Source: UBA1081 sp045535305
GTDB taxonomy: Bacteria; Bacillota; Clostridia; Oscillospirales; Acutalibacteraceae
Assembly: GCA_045535305.1 (NCBI GenBank)
Contig: JAZSLJ010000073.1
Coordinates: 124,001 to 188,000 of the forward strand
Length of the DNA: 64,000 bases
Direction: 5' to 3'
The translations under genes and the position numbers were made by a program. The notes beneath the pieces are model-generated. The model was not told where the DNA came from. It saw nothing but the letters and a program-made list of their open reading frames with translations, and made no database searches. Shown here in pieces: positions 42,557 to 51,788 of the stretch (the stretch's first letter is position 1; every line of letters begins with the position of its first letter).

Positions 42557-45220
42557 ATGAAAAAATTTTTAAGGAGGAGTCTTTGTGTACTGTTAAGTAT
42601 TGTTATGATTTGCAGTACATTTGTAGCTGTTGTTGCTGCTGACATTGATTCCAAAACTGTTACACCTGTAGTTGTTATTAATGATATTGATGCTAACCCC
42701 ATCTACAACACAGACGACGGCACAGTTATTTTTGATTTACGTAATTATGATTATGACTTATTGTTCACATCCGGATTTTCATCAGAATTTGCTAATATTA
42801 TAGCCGAAGATGTTATCAAAGATATAATTACTGATGAACTTTCAGTATCAGACATGGCTACTGCTTTGCTTGGTGCTTTCGGATATAACGATGACATAAA
42901 CAGCATAATTAATTCTGTTATAGATATTGCTATCCAGCTTCTCGGCAGTGCAGATCTTTCAAACCTTGATATTTCAGCAATTCTTTCATCGATCGATCTT
43001 AAAGCATATTTTTCCGCTATGTTCGAAGATATCAAAAAAGATATTGAATTGCTTGATTATCTTGAAATGAATGAAGATGGTTCTCCCGCATATGCATTTA
43101 CAGGTGCAGTGGTTTATGATAAACCTCTTGAGTATTACTACGAAGAGAATTATGAAATGGCTCATTCTGTCGCAGGTTCTGTAGGTGAAAGTATTGCCGA
43201 AAACATTGGCTATGCAAATACATACGTATTCACATACGATTTCCGTCTTGATCCTGCATTGAATGCAGAACTTCTTGATGAATATATCAGCAATTTAAAA
43301 GAAACAACAGGTGCAGATAAGGTATCTGTTATTTCTGAGGGATACGGTTCTGTTATTGCAACCGAATATCTTGCAGAATATGCTGATAATGCAGCAGAAA
43401 ACGTTAAAAATTTCGTAACAGTATCATCTGAATTCCTCGGAACATCCGTAATGGGTGATTTCTTCAAAGGTGATATTGCAAAAGAAAGCATTTTCTCTGT
43501 AACAAATTTCACAAGTGCATATATTCGCTATACAAATGATATTTCAGACAATCCCATTACAGCGTTTATTATGTGGCTTCTTAATTATATTATGAACAAT
43601 GAATGGGAAGCTCAGGATTTCTGTCTGGATATTGCAGAAGCACTTAATGAAGGTTATGATTTTATTGATGCTGCAGGAGTTCTTGATCAGTTAGGCTATA
43701 TGCCCGGTCTCTGGGCGCTTGTTCCCGTTGATGATTTTGATGCAGCGCTTGATAATATGTTTGACGATGAAATCAATAAGACACTTTATGAGTCAATTGT
43801 TGATTTTAAAGACAACCAGGAAGACTATGCAGACATTCTCCTTAATGCAAAAGACCGTGGAATAAATGTTTCAATTGTTGCAGCATGGGATCTTCAGATT
43901 CTTCCCATCGGTCAGAATGTAAGCGTACAGAGCGACGGCGTTGTTGATACTGCATACGCATCATTCGGTGCAACATGTGTTGATCTTAATAATGTTGCTG
44001 AGGCAATGCTTGCAACTCAGACTAACATTGATGATCACGACCATATGTCAGCTAACTATGATATGCTTACACCTTGGTATTCATACGCAGGTGCATGTTA
44101 TTACATTGATGCTTCAACTTGTGTTCTTCCCGAAAATACATGGTTTATCAAGAATATGAAGCATGGCACATTTGATCCTATGAGTAATTGTGCAAGATTC
44201 CTTGCATGGCTTGTAACTGCTGATTCAGAGCGTACAGTATGGCAGGATGCAGCTTATAAGCAGTTTATGATATATAACAGATATGTTAACCCCGGAATTT
44301 TGATGTCAGATGGTTTTGTTTCTCCCGATTCTGATGTTGTTCCCGGTAAGTATATCCTTGGCGATGTAAACCTTGACGGTATAATCACATCTGTTGATGC
44401 AAGACTTGCTGCAAGATTTGCAGACGGAACAGATGATTATGAGGTTGGCACTGTTCAGTTTAAGAATGCAGATGTTGATGCTGACGGCACTATTAGCGAA
44501 GCTGATGTTCAGTATATTCTTGATATGTCAACAGGTATTATAAAAGAACATTCTATCGCAATTAAGGTTGATGCTGATAATGAAGAAACAGGTATGAATG
44601 TTTCTGAAAGTGAGATTGAGCTTATTCCTGTATATAATTCAGTTACAAATCAGCTTGAAATCACAGTTTCAGTCCTTAACGCTGTCGGAACATATGCAGG
44701 TAATTTTGTTGTAAACTACGAAGAACCTATGCTTACATATGCTTCTGCTCAGGGTGCTGAAATTGATAATGTATATGTTTCTGCAGGTCAGCCTCACGAT
44801 TACGGCAAAGTAGCAACTGTTGCTTATGCAACATCTAAAGCTATCACAGCAAAACAGTGTGATGCGGAAGGCAGACTTGCTATTGCCACACTCTATTTTG
44901 ATGTAGCAAGAAAAGACCTTACACCCACAACTCTTTCCGCAGGTTCTACATATTTCTATGATAACGGTTCAGCTGTATATGTTAAGCCTGTAGAACTTGA
45001 TCTTGATGAAGATTTCTTCTTCATGCTCGGTGATGCAGATAATAACAGACAAATCAATGCAGGTGATGCAAGATATGTTTTAAGAGTTTCTGCTTTGCTT
45101 GAAGACGCTCCCGATGATATTACATTTAAGAGATGTGATGTTGATAAAGACGGCGTAATTACAGCAGAGGACGCAAGACTTATTCTCAGAGCATCTGCCG
45201 GTCTGATAACATCATTCTAA
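42557..45220 (+). CDS. Secreted dockerin-cohesin-like protein with a hydrolase-like domain
   Basis: An 887-residue secreted protein. A signal peptide ends near residue 27. Residues 40-560 hold an alpha/beta-hydrolase-like region resembling lipase/PGAP1 enzymes (VFTYDFRLDP, KVSVISEGYGSVIATEYL). Where the nucleophile elbow GxSxG is expected the sequence reads S260-E-G-Y-G264, so the serine appears to be Gly. A dockerin-type pair of Ca-binding repeats is at about 601-660 (DVNLDGIITSVD), a cohesin-like beta domain at about 690-805, and a second dockerin at 824-883. This suits a cellulosome-like scaffold or a bound enzyme. SD GGAGG and its own promoter are clear. Confidence 0.8.
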   Translation: MKKFLRRSLCVLLSIVMICSTFVAVVAADIDSKTVTPVVVINDIDANPIYNTDDGTVIFDLRNYDYDLLFTSGFSSEFANIIAEDVIKDIITDELSVSDMATALLGAFGYNDDINSIINSVIDIAIQLLGSADLSNLDISAILSSIDLKAYFSAMFEDIKKDIELLDYLEMNEDGSPAYAFTGAVVYDKPLEYYYEENYEMAHSVAGSVGESIAENIGYANTYVFTYDFRLDPALNAELLDEYISNLKETTGADKVSVISEGYGSVIATEYLAEYADNAAENVKNFVTVSSEFLGTSVMGDFFKGDIAKESIFSVTNFTSAYIRYTNDISDNPITAFIMWLLNYIMNNEWEAQDFCLDIAEALNEGYDFIDAAGVLDQLGYMPGLWALVPVDDFDAALDNMFDDEINKTLYESIVDFKDNQEDYADILLNAKDRGINVSIVAAWDLQILPIGQNVSVQSDGVVDTAYASFGATCVDLNNVAEAMLATQTNIDDHDHMSANYDMLTPWYSYAGACYYIDASTCVLPENTWFIKNMKHGTFDPMSNCARFLAWLVTADSERTVWQDAAYKQFMIYNRYVNPGILMSDGFVSPDSDVVPGKYILGDVNLDGIITSVDARLAARFADGTDDYEVGTVQFKNADVDADGTISEADVQYILDMSTGIIKEHSIAIKVDADNEETGMNVSESEIELIPVYNSVTNQLEITVSVLNAVGTYAGNFVVNYEEPMLTYASAQGAEIDNVYVSAGQPHDYGKVATVAYATSKAITAKQCDAEGRLAIATLYFDVARKDLTPTTLSAGSTYFYDNGSAVYVKPVELDLDEDFFFMLGDADNNRQINAGDARYVLRVSALLEDAPDDITFKRCDVDKDGVITAEDARLILRASAGLITSF

Positions 45221-45236
45221 AAATTTAAAATTAATA

Positions 45237-45282
45237 AAATTTCACCGTGTCTGATTGTTTCAGATGCGGTGAAATTTTTATT
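45237..45282 (+). terminator. Terminator of the dockerin protein gene
   Basis: AAATTTCACCG (45237-45247) pairs with CGGTGAAATTT (45267-45277), with inner TCTGA/TCAGA pairing, and ends in a T run. Confidence 0.85.
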
Positions 45283-45310
45283 ATATATGTAATATTTTAT
45301 AAATATATGG

Positions 45311-45338
45311 TTGATTTTTATATAAAAACTGTTATAAT
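45311..45338 (+). promoter_or_regulatory. Promoter of the GH4 gene
   Basis: TTGATT (45311-45316), 16 bases, TATAAT (45333-45338); GGAGG precedes the ATG at 45371. Confidence 0.6.
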
Positions 45339-45370
45339 TAACTTAATAATATATTGTTTGGAGGTTTTTT

Positions 45371-46687
45371 ATGAAAATCACATTTATGGGTGCAGGAAGC
45401 ACAGTTTTCGCAAGAAATGTAATTGGAGACTGTATGTGTACAGAAGCATTGAGAGATTCTGTGTTTGCACTTTATGATATTGACGGTGAACGCTTAAAGG
45501 AAAGTAAAACCATTCTTGAAGCTATGCAAAAATCTAAAGGCGGCTATGGTAAGATTGAGTGTTATTTAGGTGTTGAAAACAGAAAAGAGGCTCTTCGCGG
45601 CGCATCATTTGTTATTAATGCAATTCAGGTTGGTCTTTATGACCCTTGTACAATCATCGATTTCGAAGTTCCGAAAAAATACGGTCTCAGACAGACTATC
45701 GGTGATACGCTCGGTATCGGCGGAATTATGAGAGCTTTAAGAACAATACCTGTAATGGCTGATTTTGCAGCAGATATGCAGGAAGTTTGTCCTGATGCTT
45801 ATTTCCTTAATTATACCAATCCTATGGCTATGCTTACTGGTTATATGCAGAGATATACAGGTGTAAAAACTGTAGGTTTGTGTCATAGTGTTCAGACTTG
45901 TTCAAAAGATTTGTTTGAACAGCTTGGTATGCAGGATAAGCTTGAAGGCAGAAAAGAGCTGATTGCCGGTATTAACCACATGGCATGGTTGCTTGAAATC
46001 AAAGATAAAAACGGTGTAGATTTGTATCCCGAAATCAAGAGTCATGTAGAAGAAAAACTTGCAGATCCTGATTTTACAAACAAAGTACGTCTTGAATACA
46101 TAAAGCATTTCGGATTTTATTGTACTGAATCAAGTGAACACAATGCAGAGTATAATATGTTTTATATCAAGAGTAAGTACCCCGACCTTATAGCAAGATA
46201 TAATATTCCTCTTGATGAATATCCGCGCAGATGTGTAAATCAGATTGCATCATGGAAAAAAGAGTATGCAGAAATGCTTGAAACAGGTGTTAAAGAGCAT
46301 AATCGTTCTAATGAATATGCATCGCACATTATGGAATCTATTGTTACGGGTGTACCTTATCAAATTGGTGGAAATGTAATCAATAACGGTCTTATTACAA
46401 ATCTGCCTGCTGAGGCTTGTGTTGAAGTTCCTTGTCTTGTTAACGGTTACGGTATACATCCATGTCATGTAGGTGCACTTCCCGTACAATGTGCAGCTAT
46501 GAATATGACAAATATAAATGTTCAGTTGCTTACTATTGAAGCTGCAAAAACACTTAAGAGGGAACATATCTATCAGGCTGCATTTCTTGATCCTCATACA
46601 GCAAGCGAGCTTGATATTGACACAATTAAGGCTATGGTTGATGATCTTATTGATGCACACGGAGATTATCTTCCTGAATATCATTAA
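45371..46687 (+). CDS. Family GH4 glycosidase (alpha-galactosidase/glucosidase type)
   Basis: NAD+- and Mn2+-dependent glycosidase working by oxidation-elimination inside the cell. The 438 residues start KITFMGAGSTVFARNVIGD, the Rossmann opening of GH4, and show YTNPMAML, the metal-site Cys and His in GLCHSVQ and GINHMAWLL. The overall form is that of MelA-like alpha-galactosidases; alpha-glucosidase or glucuronidase activity is also possible. It starts the unit GH4 - membrane protein - esterase. Confidence 0.88.
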   Translation: MKITFMGAGSTVFARNVIGDCMCTEALRDSVFALYDIDGERLKESKTILEAMQKSKGGYGKIECYLGVENRKEALRGASFVINAIQVGLYDPCTIIDFEVPKKYGLRQTIGDTLGIGGIMRALRTIPVMADFAADMQEVCPDAYFLNYTNPMAMLTGYMQRYTGVKTVGLCHSVQTCSKDLFEQLGMQDKLEGRKELIAGINHMAWLLEIKDKNGVDLYPEIKSHVEEKLADPDFTNKVRLEYIKHFGFYCTESSEHNAEYNMFYIKSKYPDLIARYNIPLDEYPRRCVNQIASWKKEYAEMLETGVKEHNRSNEYASHIMESIVTGVPYQIGGNVINNGLITNLPAEACVEVPCLVNGYGIHPCHVGALPVQCAAMNMTNINVQLLTIEAAKTLKREHIYQAAFLDPHTASELDIDTIKAMVDDLIDAHGDYLPEYH

Positions 46688-46709
46688 AACTATAATTAAG
46701 TGGTGAACT

Positions 46710-47987
46710 ATGAATAAATTATCTAGAATATTAGCTATTCCTATAGCAACATTTATATTGTTCTCATTATCTCTGACCTCTTTTGCTCAGGAATCTATAC
46801 AAGGAAATGGAAATAATACTTCCAAAAAGAAAGCAATAGATATCAGTAATGCTATGGTTACAGATAACCTCCTTAATGAAGATTCAGTTCGTTGGTATAA
46901 ATTTGTTCTTTTGCAAGATAATAGTGTTTTTCTTAATTTTACAAATGAAGATGATGGTGCTTATCAGTATTGTTGGTATATGTCAATTTTTTACTCTGAT
47001 GGCAAATCAGTTATAAAAGAAGGTTCAGTGGAAGGAAAAGGTAAAAATACTGTTATAGAACTTGCTGATCTTGAAGCAGATACATATTATATTAAAATTC
47101 AGCGAGCGATTAATGGAAACCCTTTGATGAATGGGTTCTCTGACAGTAATTATTCACTTTCAGTTGTCGATCCGTATGAAAACAGAATCTTGTTAAGCAA
47201 CGGAATTTGTGAATTGGATAAAGAGGGTACAATTTTTTGTGCAATTAACAATGTTTTGTATCAGAAAACATATGACGGCAAAGCTTATGCTGCACTGTAT
47301 TATTATAATGATAAAACCTGTCTGATTCTTGTTGGAGAAACAGAGGATAGTGTTATTTCTAATGTAATGGGTGAAGGTGCCTCAACATCATATGACGGAA
47401 CAATAAATTATTACGGAGTAACATATTATTATAAAACTAATCACTCAAGAGTTGACGGACTGGTTAATGATGCTCTTAGCCCGAATTTGTATTTATGTAA
47501 TGATGGTAAAGAAATAATGCCTAAAAGTGCGGCAAAAGAGATAATCAGATATATAATGGCTGATGAGCCGTCATCAGGTTTATTGCTTGGTTATGTCGGA
47601 GTTGAACTTGAAAAATCTGCATTCTTTGTAATGGGTGGAATAATTGTAATACTTTCAGTTGCAGTTATTTCTTTATTAATCAGTAAACGTAAAATAGCAA
47701 AAGAACGAGATAAACTTAAAGAGTTGCGTTCTAATTCTACTTCGGTTTCAAATTCTTCATTAAATTCTTCACAATCATCATATTCACTCTCTATATACTC
47801 ATCATCAACATCTAACTCGGATTTTGAAAAGAATCTTAACGATTTCAATGATATGCAAACTGTTATGTCTGCCAGAATTGTTAACACACCGGGTTATGAT
47901 CCGGAAGGTTTTACATCGAATGTGCAATCTTATGATGACTATCTAAATACAGTTGATGATTTTCCTGATCCGGGCAGTATATGGTAG
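46710..47987 (+). CDS. Membrane-anchored surface protein with PPC-like beta domain
   Basis: A 425-residue protein of no recognised family. It has a signal peptide (to about 26), a beta-sandwich like a bacterial pre-peptidase C-terminal domain at about 40-152 (SVRWYKFVLLQDNSVFL, LADLEADTYYIKI), a second unassigned region at 160-300, one membrane span at about 304-325, and a cytoplasmic tail with a Ser/Asn-rich stretch at 343-371. It lies 22 bases after the GH4 gene and 11 before the esterase. A sugar- or wall-binding sensor would fit, but nothing proves it. Confidence 0.7.
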   Translation: MNKLSRILAIPIATFILFSLSLTSFAQESIQGNGNNTSKKKAIDISNAMVTDNLLNEDSVRWYKFVLLQDNSVFLNFTNEDDGAYQYCWYMSIFYSDGKSVIKEGSVEGKGKNTVIELADLEADTYYIKIQRAINGNPLMNGFSDSNYSLSVVDPYENRILLSNGICELDKEGTIFCAINNVLYQKTYDGKAYAALYYYNDKTCLILVGETEDSVISNVMGEGASTSYDGTINYYGVTYYYKTNHSRVDGLVNDALSPNLYLCNDGKEIMPKSAAKEIIRYIMADEPSSGLLLGYVGVELEKSAFFVMGGIIVILSVAVISLLISKRKIAKERDKLKELRSNSTSVSNSSLNSSQSSYSLSIYSSSTSNSDFEKNLNDFNDMQTVMSARIVNTPGYDPEGFTSNVQSYDDYLNTVDDFPDPGSIW

Positions 47988-47998
47988 GAGGATTTTAA

Positions 47999-48931
47999 TT
48001 GAATAAATTATATATACGTGGAATGGCAGGTCAGTATTGGTATAATTTTACCGAATTGTTGGCTTTGTCATTAACATACAGACCTATCCCAAAGGATATA
48101 GTTTATACAAAAAAACTTCGCTACGGAAAAGATAAACAACAATATATTGATACCTATGTAAGAAAAGATTGTGCCAACGAGAAGAAACCTTTGCTGATAT
48201 ATATTCACGGAGGTGGCTGGATTTCAGGTATAATGGAAATGCGTAATAATTATGCTGTGGAATGGGCTAAAAAAGGTTATTTTGTTGCTTCTGTCAATTA
48301 TACATATGCTCCGCAGCAAGTTTATCCGTTTCAGCTGAATGAAATTTTTTCAGCAATAGACTTTATTCTTGATAATGCAGATGAATTCGGAATTGATACT
48401 GACAATATTGTGTTGGCAGGGGAGAGTGCCGGTGGCTACTACATTGCATATGCCGGTGCCTGCTCAAAAAATCATACAATTTTTGATAAACTTAAAATTA
48501 ATTTCCGTAACAAAGATTTGTTTAATGTAAAGGCTATTGTTTCTCATTGCGGATGTTACAGCATTGACCGCATTACAGATACCAATAAAAAGCAGTCAAA
48601 ATTTCCCGACATAAAAATGATGGCGTCTGCATTTATGGGAATGCCGATAAATGAAATAAGGGATGCAATTTCAGCAGACACAGAAAATCTGATTTCACCT
48701 GTTATCACTTCTGATTTTCCGCCTACATTTCTCACCTGGGGTGATAAGGATCTACTCAGATATGAAGCATTTGATTTTGCTGATGAGCTAAAACAAAATA
48801 ACGTTCCGTATATTCTTTATAAATCTGACGGAGTTATAGGGCTTCACGCATGGTCTATTGTTACTATATTTAAAAAGAGTAGGATCTGTCTTGATGAAAC
48901 ATTCAAATTTGTAAATCAGTATATAAAATAA
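47999..48931 (+). CDS. Alpha/beta-hydrolase esterase (carboxylesterase type)
   Basis: A 310-residue cytosolic esterase of the hormone-sensitive-lipase/BD-FAE type. The oxyanion motif HGGGW and the nucleophile GESAGG are both present; the acid residue is likely in GDKDLLRYEAF and the histidine in IGLHAWSI. The start is TTG at 47999, seven bases after AGGAGG. It may deacetylate or de-esterify sugars released by nearby glycosidases. Confidence 0.88.
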   Translation: MNKLYIRGMAGQYWYNFTELLALSLTYRPIPKDIVYTKKLRYGKDKQQYIDTYVRKDCANEKKPLLIYIHGGGWISGIMEMRNNYAVEWAKKGYFVASVNYTYAPQQVYPFQLNEIFSAIDFILDNADEFGIDTDNIVLAGESAGGYYIAYAGACSKNHTIFDKLKINFRNKDLFNVKAIVSHCGCYSIDRITDTNKKQSKFPDIKMMASAFMGMPINEIRDAISADTENLISPVITSDFPPTFLTWGDKDLLRYEAFDFADELKQNNVPYILYKSDGVIGLHAWSIVTIFKKSRICLDETFKFVNQYIK

Positions 48932-48940
48932 AACTGTTAA

Positions 48941-48985
48941 ACGGTGTTGTGTTATGATTGCACAGCACCGTCTTTATATATTTTT
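48941..48985 (+). terminator. Terminator after the esterase
   Basis: ACGGTGTTGTG (48941-48951) pairs with CACAGCACCGT (48961-48971), one G-U pair, followed by CTTTATATATTTTT. Confidence 0.75.
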
Positions 48986-48999
48986 GATCTGTCATACAT

Positions 49000-49033
49000 A
49001 AAAAATCGACAGCCTTTCGGTTGCCGATTTTTA
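49000..49033 (-). terminator. Terminator of ispH-rpsA
   Basis: Minus-strand AAAAATCGGCAACC pairs with GGCTGTCGATTTTT across a GAAA loop, two wobbles; the run of T on both sides makes it usable in either direction. Confidence 0.8.
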
Positions 49034-49044
49034 TTAATGGGAAA

Positions 49045-51117
49045 TTATTCTTCTGTTGTTTCTTCTGTTTCAGCTTTTGCAAGAAGCTCGTCAATAGAGA
49101 TGGGAGTTCCTTCGGGAATTTCATCTTCTTCTACGGGTTCTGCAACAACTTCTTCTTCAGGCTTTGCAAGCAATTCTCTGATAGAAAGTGAAACATGTCT
49201 CTTCTGGTTGTCAATAGCTGTAATTTTTACAGTTACCTTATCACCTATGTTAAGTTCATCCTGAGGTTTCTCAACTCTGTGATTTGCAATCTGTGAAATA
49301 TGGATAAGACCTTTGATTGCGGGAGTGATCTGTGCGAATGCACCGAATGTCTTAAAGCTTGCAATTTCAACCTCAATAACGTCGCCAACATTATAATCTC
49401 TCTTGAAGATTTCCCACGGATTGTCTTCAATTTTTCTGTGGCTGAATGAAATCTTGTGAGTCTCTTCGTTAAGGCTCTTGATTGTAACTTCGATTTCATC
49501 ACCAACATTAACAACGTCAGTAGGATGCTTGATTCTGCTCCATGAAAGCTCAGTAATGTGGCAAAGACCGCGTACACCGGGAGCGATGTCAACAAATACA
49601 CCAAAATCTGCTACAGAAGCAACAGTACCTGTGTATGTCTGACCAACTTCAGCATTTGCCCAGAAAGCTTCTCTTGCTGCCTTGCGCTCTTCTTTTGCTA
49701 CGAAATTGATAGAACCGATAATGTTTCTCTTTTCGCCTGCATCAAGAACTTTGAACTGAACCTCTTTACCTTTAAGAGTGTCAAGACTTTCATTCTTAGA
49801 CATTGTAGCCTGTGAAGCGGGGATAAATACTCTTACACCGTCGCTTACAACGATAACGCCGCGCTCAAGAATTTCAGAAACTACGCCGGTAAGAACTTCG
49901 CCGCTTTCCTTTGCTGCTGCAATTTTTGCTCTGTTTGCTTTTGCGTCATAACGCTTCTTTGAGAGAGTTACCAAACCCTCAGCGTCGTTTGTTTTCATAA
50001 TGATGAGATCAAGTTCGTCGCCAACTTTTACTGCTGTTGCAGGATTAACTGAAGGATCTGCACTGAATTCATCATAGGGGATGATACCTGTCTGCTTTCT
50101 GCCTATATCGACCTGAATTTCAGTAGGTGTAACACGAAGAACGATGCCTACCACCTTCTGATTTTGATTGTTAGTTCTTGCTTCTTCGTCAGCCAAAAGC
50201 TGCTCGAAAGTCATTTCTGAATCAGCGACAGCCTGTCCACGAGCTTCAGCAGATTCAACATTGTTTGTGATTGTTTCGGACATTTTAAAAATTACCTCCT
50301 TTATAATGCAGACAGGAGTTGATGCTCCTGCCGTAACGCCAACCTTGGTACATCCGCTAAAATCAATATTTTTTAATTCGTCAGCGGATTCGATGAGAAC
50401 AGTTTTTGTGTTTTTTTCGCACACAGCTTTAAGTTTTTGTGTGTTAGAACTGTTTTTACCACCAATTACTACCATTATATCACAAATGCGAGACAAATTG
50501 CAAGCCTCTTTTTGTCTTTTTGATGTAGCATCACATATTGTATCAAATATTTTTATATTTGTACAGTCTTTTTTTATTATTTCTAAAGATTTTTTGTATT
50601 CTTCTGTATTAAACGTTGTCTGGGATACAAAAATAACCTCAGAATTTTTTAATTCGGGATGTTCGTAAAGAATCGAACAGAGTTCATCGCTGTTTTTGAA
50701 TACATAGGATTCACCTTTGCAGTAGCTTCTGAAGCCCTTGACCTCTGGATGATTTTTATCACCCGCAATCAGAACTGTATTTTCCACAGATGATTCACTG
50801 TTTACAATATTCTGAATTTTTTTCACAAAAGGGCAGGTGGCATCGGTAAAAGATATACCGCTTGATTTGATTTTTTCAATCTCAGTTTTTGTAATGCCGT
50901 GAGCTCTTATAACCAATTCTCCGACATCTGATACATCATCGACAGATTCTGCAATTACAACACCTCTGTCGTTTAATGATTTTATATACTGCGGATTGTG
51001 AATAAGCGGACCGAGAGTTGTTACTTTTTTACCGGCTGATAAAAGTTCTTCAACCTTATTAACGGCTCTGTTTACGCCAAAACAAAATCCTGCAGTTTCA
51101 GCTACAATTATTTCCAT
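49045..51117 (-). CDS. ispH: IspH (HMBPP reductase) fused to ribosomal protein S1
   Basis: A 690-residue bifunctional protein. Residues 1-279 are 4-hydroxy-3-methylbut-2-enyl diphosphate reductase, the last step of the MEP isoprenoid pathway, with 4Fe-4S ligands Cys12, Cys95 and Cys195 and the motifs HNPQYI and GDKNHPEV. Residues about 321-646 are four S1 RNA-binding domains (e.g. GQTYTGTVASVADFGVFV), as in ribosomal protein S1, followed by an acidic tail. This fusion is known from Clostridia. A perfect Shine-Dalgarno and ATG at residue 279 may also give free S1. It follows cmk closely. Confidence 0.95.
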   Translation of the reverse strand: MEIIVAETAGFCFGVNRAVNKVEELLSAGKKVTTLGPLIHNPQYIKSLNDRGVVIAESVDDVSDVGELVIRAHGITKTEIEKIKSSGISFTDATCPFVKKIQNIVNSESSVENTVLIAGDKNHPEVKGFRSYCKGESYVFKNSDELCSILYEHPELKNSEVIFVSQTTFNTEEYKKSLEIIKKDCTNIKIFDTICDATSKRQKEACNLSRICDIMVVIGGKNSSNTQKLKAVCEKNTKTVLIESADELKNIDFSGCTKVGVTAGASTPVCIIKEVIFKMSETITNNVESAEARGQAVADSEMTFEQLLADEEARTNNQNQKVVGIVLRVTPTEIQVDIGRKQTGIIPYDEFSADPSVNPATAVKVGDELDLIIMKTNDAEGLVTLSKKRYDAKANRAKIAAAKESGEVLTGVVSEILERGVIVVSDGVRVFIPASQATMSKNESLDTLKGKEVQFKVLDAGEKRNIIGSINFVAKEERKAAREAFWANAEVGQTYTGTVASVADFGVFVDIAPGVRGLCHITELSWSRIKHPTDVVNVGDEIEVTIKSLNEETHKISFSHRKIEDNPWEIFKRDYNVGDVIEVEIASFKTFGAFAQITPAIKGLIHISQIANHRVEKPQDELNIGDKVTVKITAIDNQKRHVSLSIRELLAKPEEEVVAEPVEEDEIPEGTPISIDELLAKAETEETTEE
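50281..50300 (-). promoter_or_regulatory. rpsA: Internal ribosome-binding site and start of the S1 part
   Basis: Minus-strand AGGAGG (50295-50300) in AAAGGAGGT is followed after 11 bases by ATG (50281-50283), coding Met279 in KMSETITN at the border between IspH and the S1 region. In the fusion the same bases encode Lys-Glu-Val. It may produce S1 alone in large amounts. Confidence 0.65.
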
Positions 51118-51118
51118 T

Positions 51119-51775
51119 TTACACCTTTATTTTGCTTGCAATAGCATCTATTGATTCTTCTAAAGTGAGGTTGCTGCTGTCAATAAATATTGCGTCTTCA
51201 GCCTGTTTTAATGGTGCAATTTCACGGTGTGAATCGTTATAATCACGCTGTATAATTTCATCAAGGAGGGCCTGATAGTCAACATCATTTCCTTTTTCCT
51301 TTAATTCGATAAAACGTCTGTTTGCTCTTACCTCTGCAGATGCTGTAAGGAAGAATTTATACTGTGCATTGGGAAGAATTACTGTGCCTATATCTCTACC
51401 ATCCATTACAACATTGTATTTTTCTGCCATTTCGTGCTGGAGATCAAGCAAAAATGCTCTTACTTCGTGGATAGCAGATACATTAGATGCTGCCATTGAT
51501 GCTTCGGGAAGTCGTATTTCTTCAGAAACATCTTCACCATTAAGGAATACGCGCTGTGTACCGTCAATGTATTTAAGTTCAACTTTTGTTTCGGGGAGTA
51601 AAGCTGTTACTGCAGCTTTATCTGTTGTGTCAATGCCGCGTTTTAATGCATTTACACCTATTGAACGGTATAATGCACCGGTATCTACATAAATAAAACC
51701 AAATCTTTTTGCTACTGCTTTGGCAACTGTGCTTTTGCCTGCGCCTGCAGGACCGTCTATTGCTATATTAATCAT
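51119..51775 (-). CDS. cmk: Cytidylate kinase
   Basis: Phosphorylates CMP and dCMP. The 218 residues begin with INIAIDGPAGAGKSTVAKAVAKR (P-loop GPAGAGKS), with YVDTGALYR and the MDGRDIGTVILPNA motif that is unique to Cmk. The ATG at 51773-51775 follows AGAGGTG by seven bases. Its neighbours are the BaiN-like gene upstream and ispH-rpsA downstream, an order common in Clostridia except that plsC is missing between cmk and ispH. Confidence 0.96.
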   Translation of the reverse strand: MINIAIDGPAGAGKSTVAKAVAKRFGFIYVDTGALYRSIGVNALKRGIDTTDKAAVTALLPETKVELKYIDGTQRVFLNGEDVSEEIRLPEASMAASNVSAIHEVRAFLLDLQHEMAEKYNVVMDGRDIGTVILPNAQYKFFLTASAEVRANRRFIELKEKGNDVDYQALLDEIIQRDYNDSHREIAPLKQAEDAIFIDSSNLTLEESIDAIASKIKV

Positions 51776-51788
51776 TTGTTTACACCTC

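Noticed and set aside
50168..50668. 166-codon frame opposite ispH-rpsA
   Set aside because: A shadow of the Ser/Glu-rich coding strand, with no ribosome-binding site.
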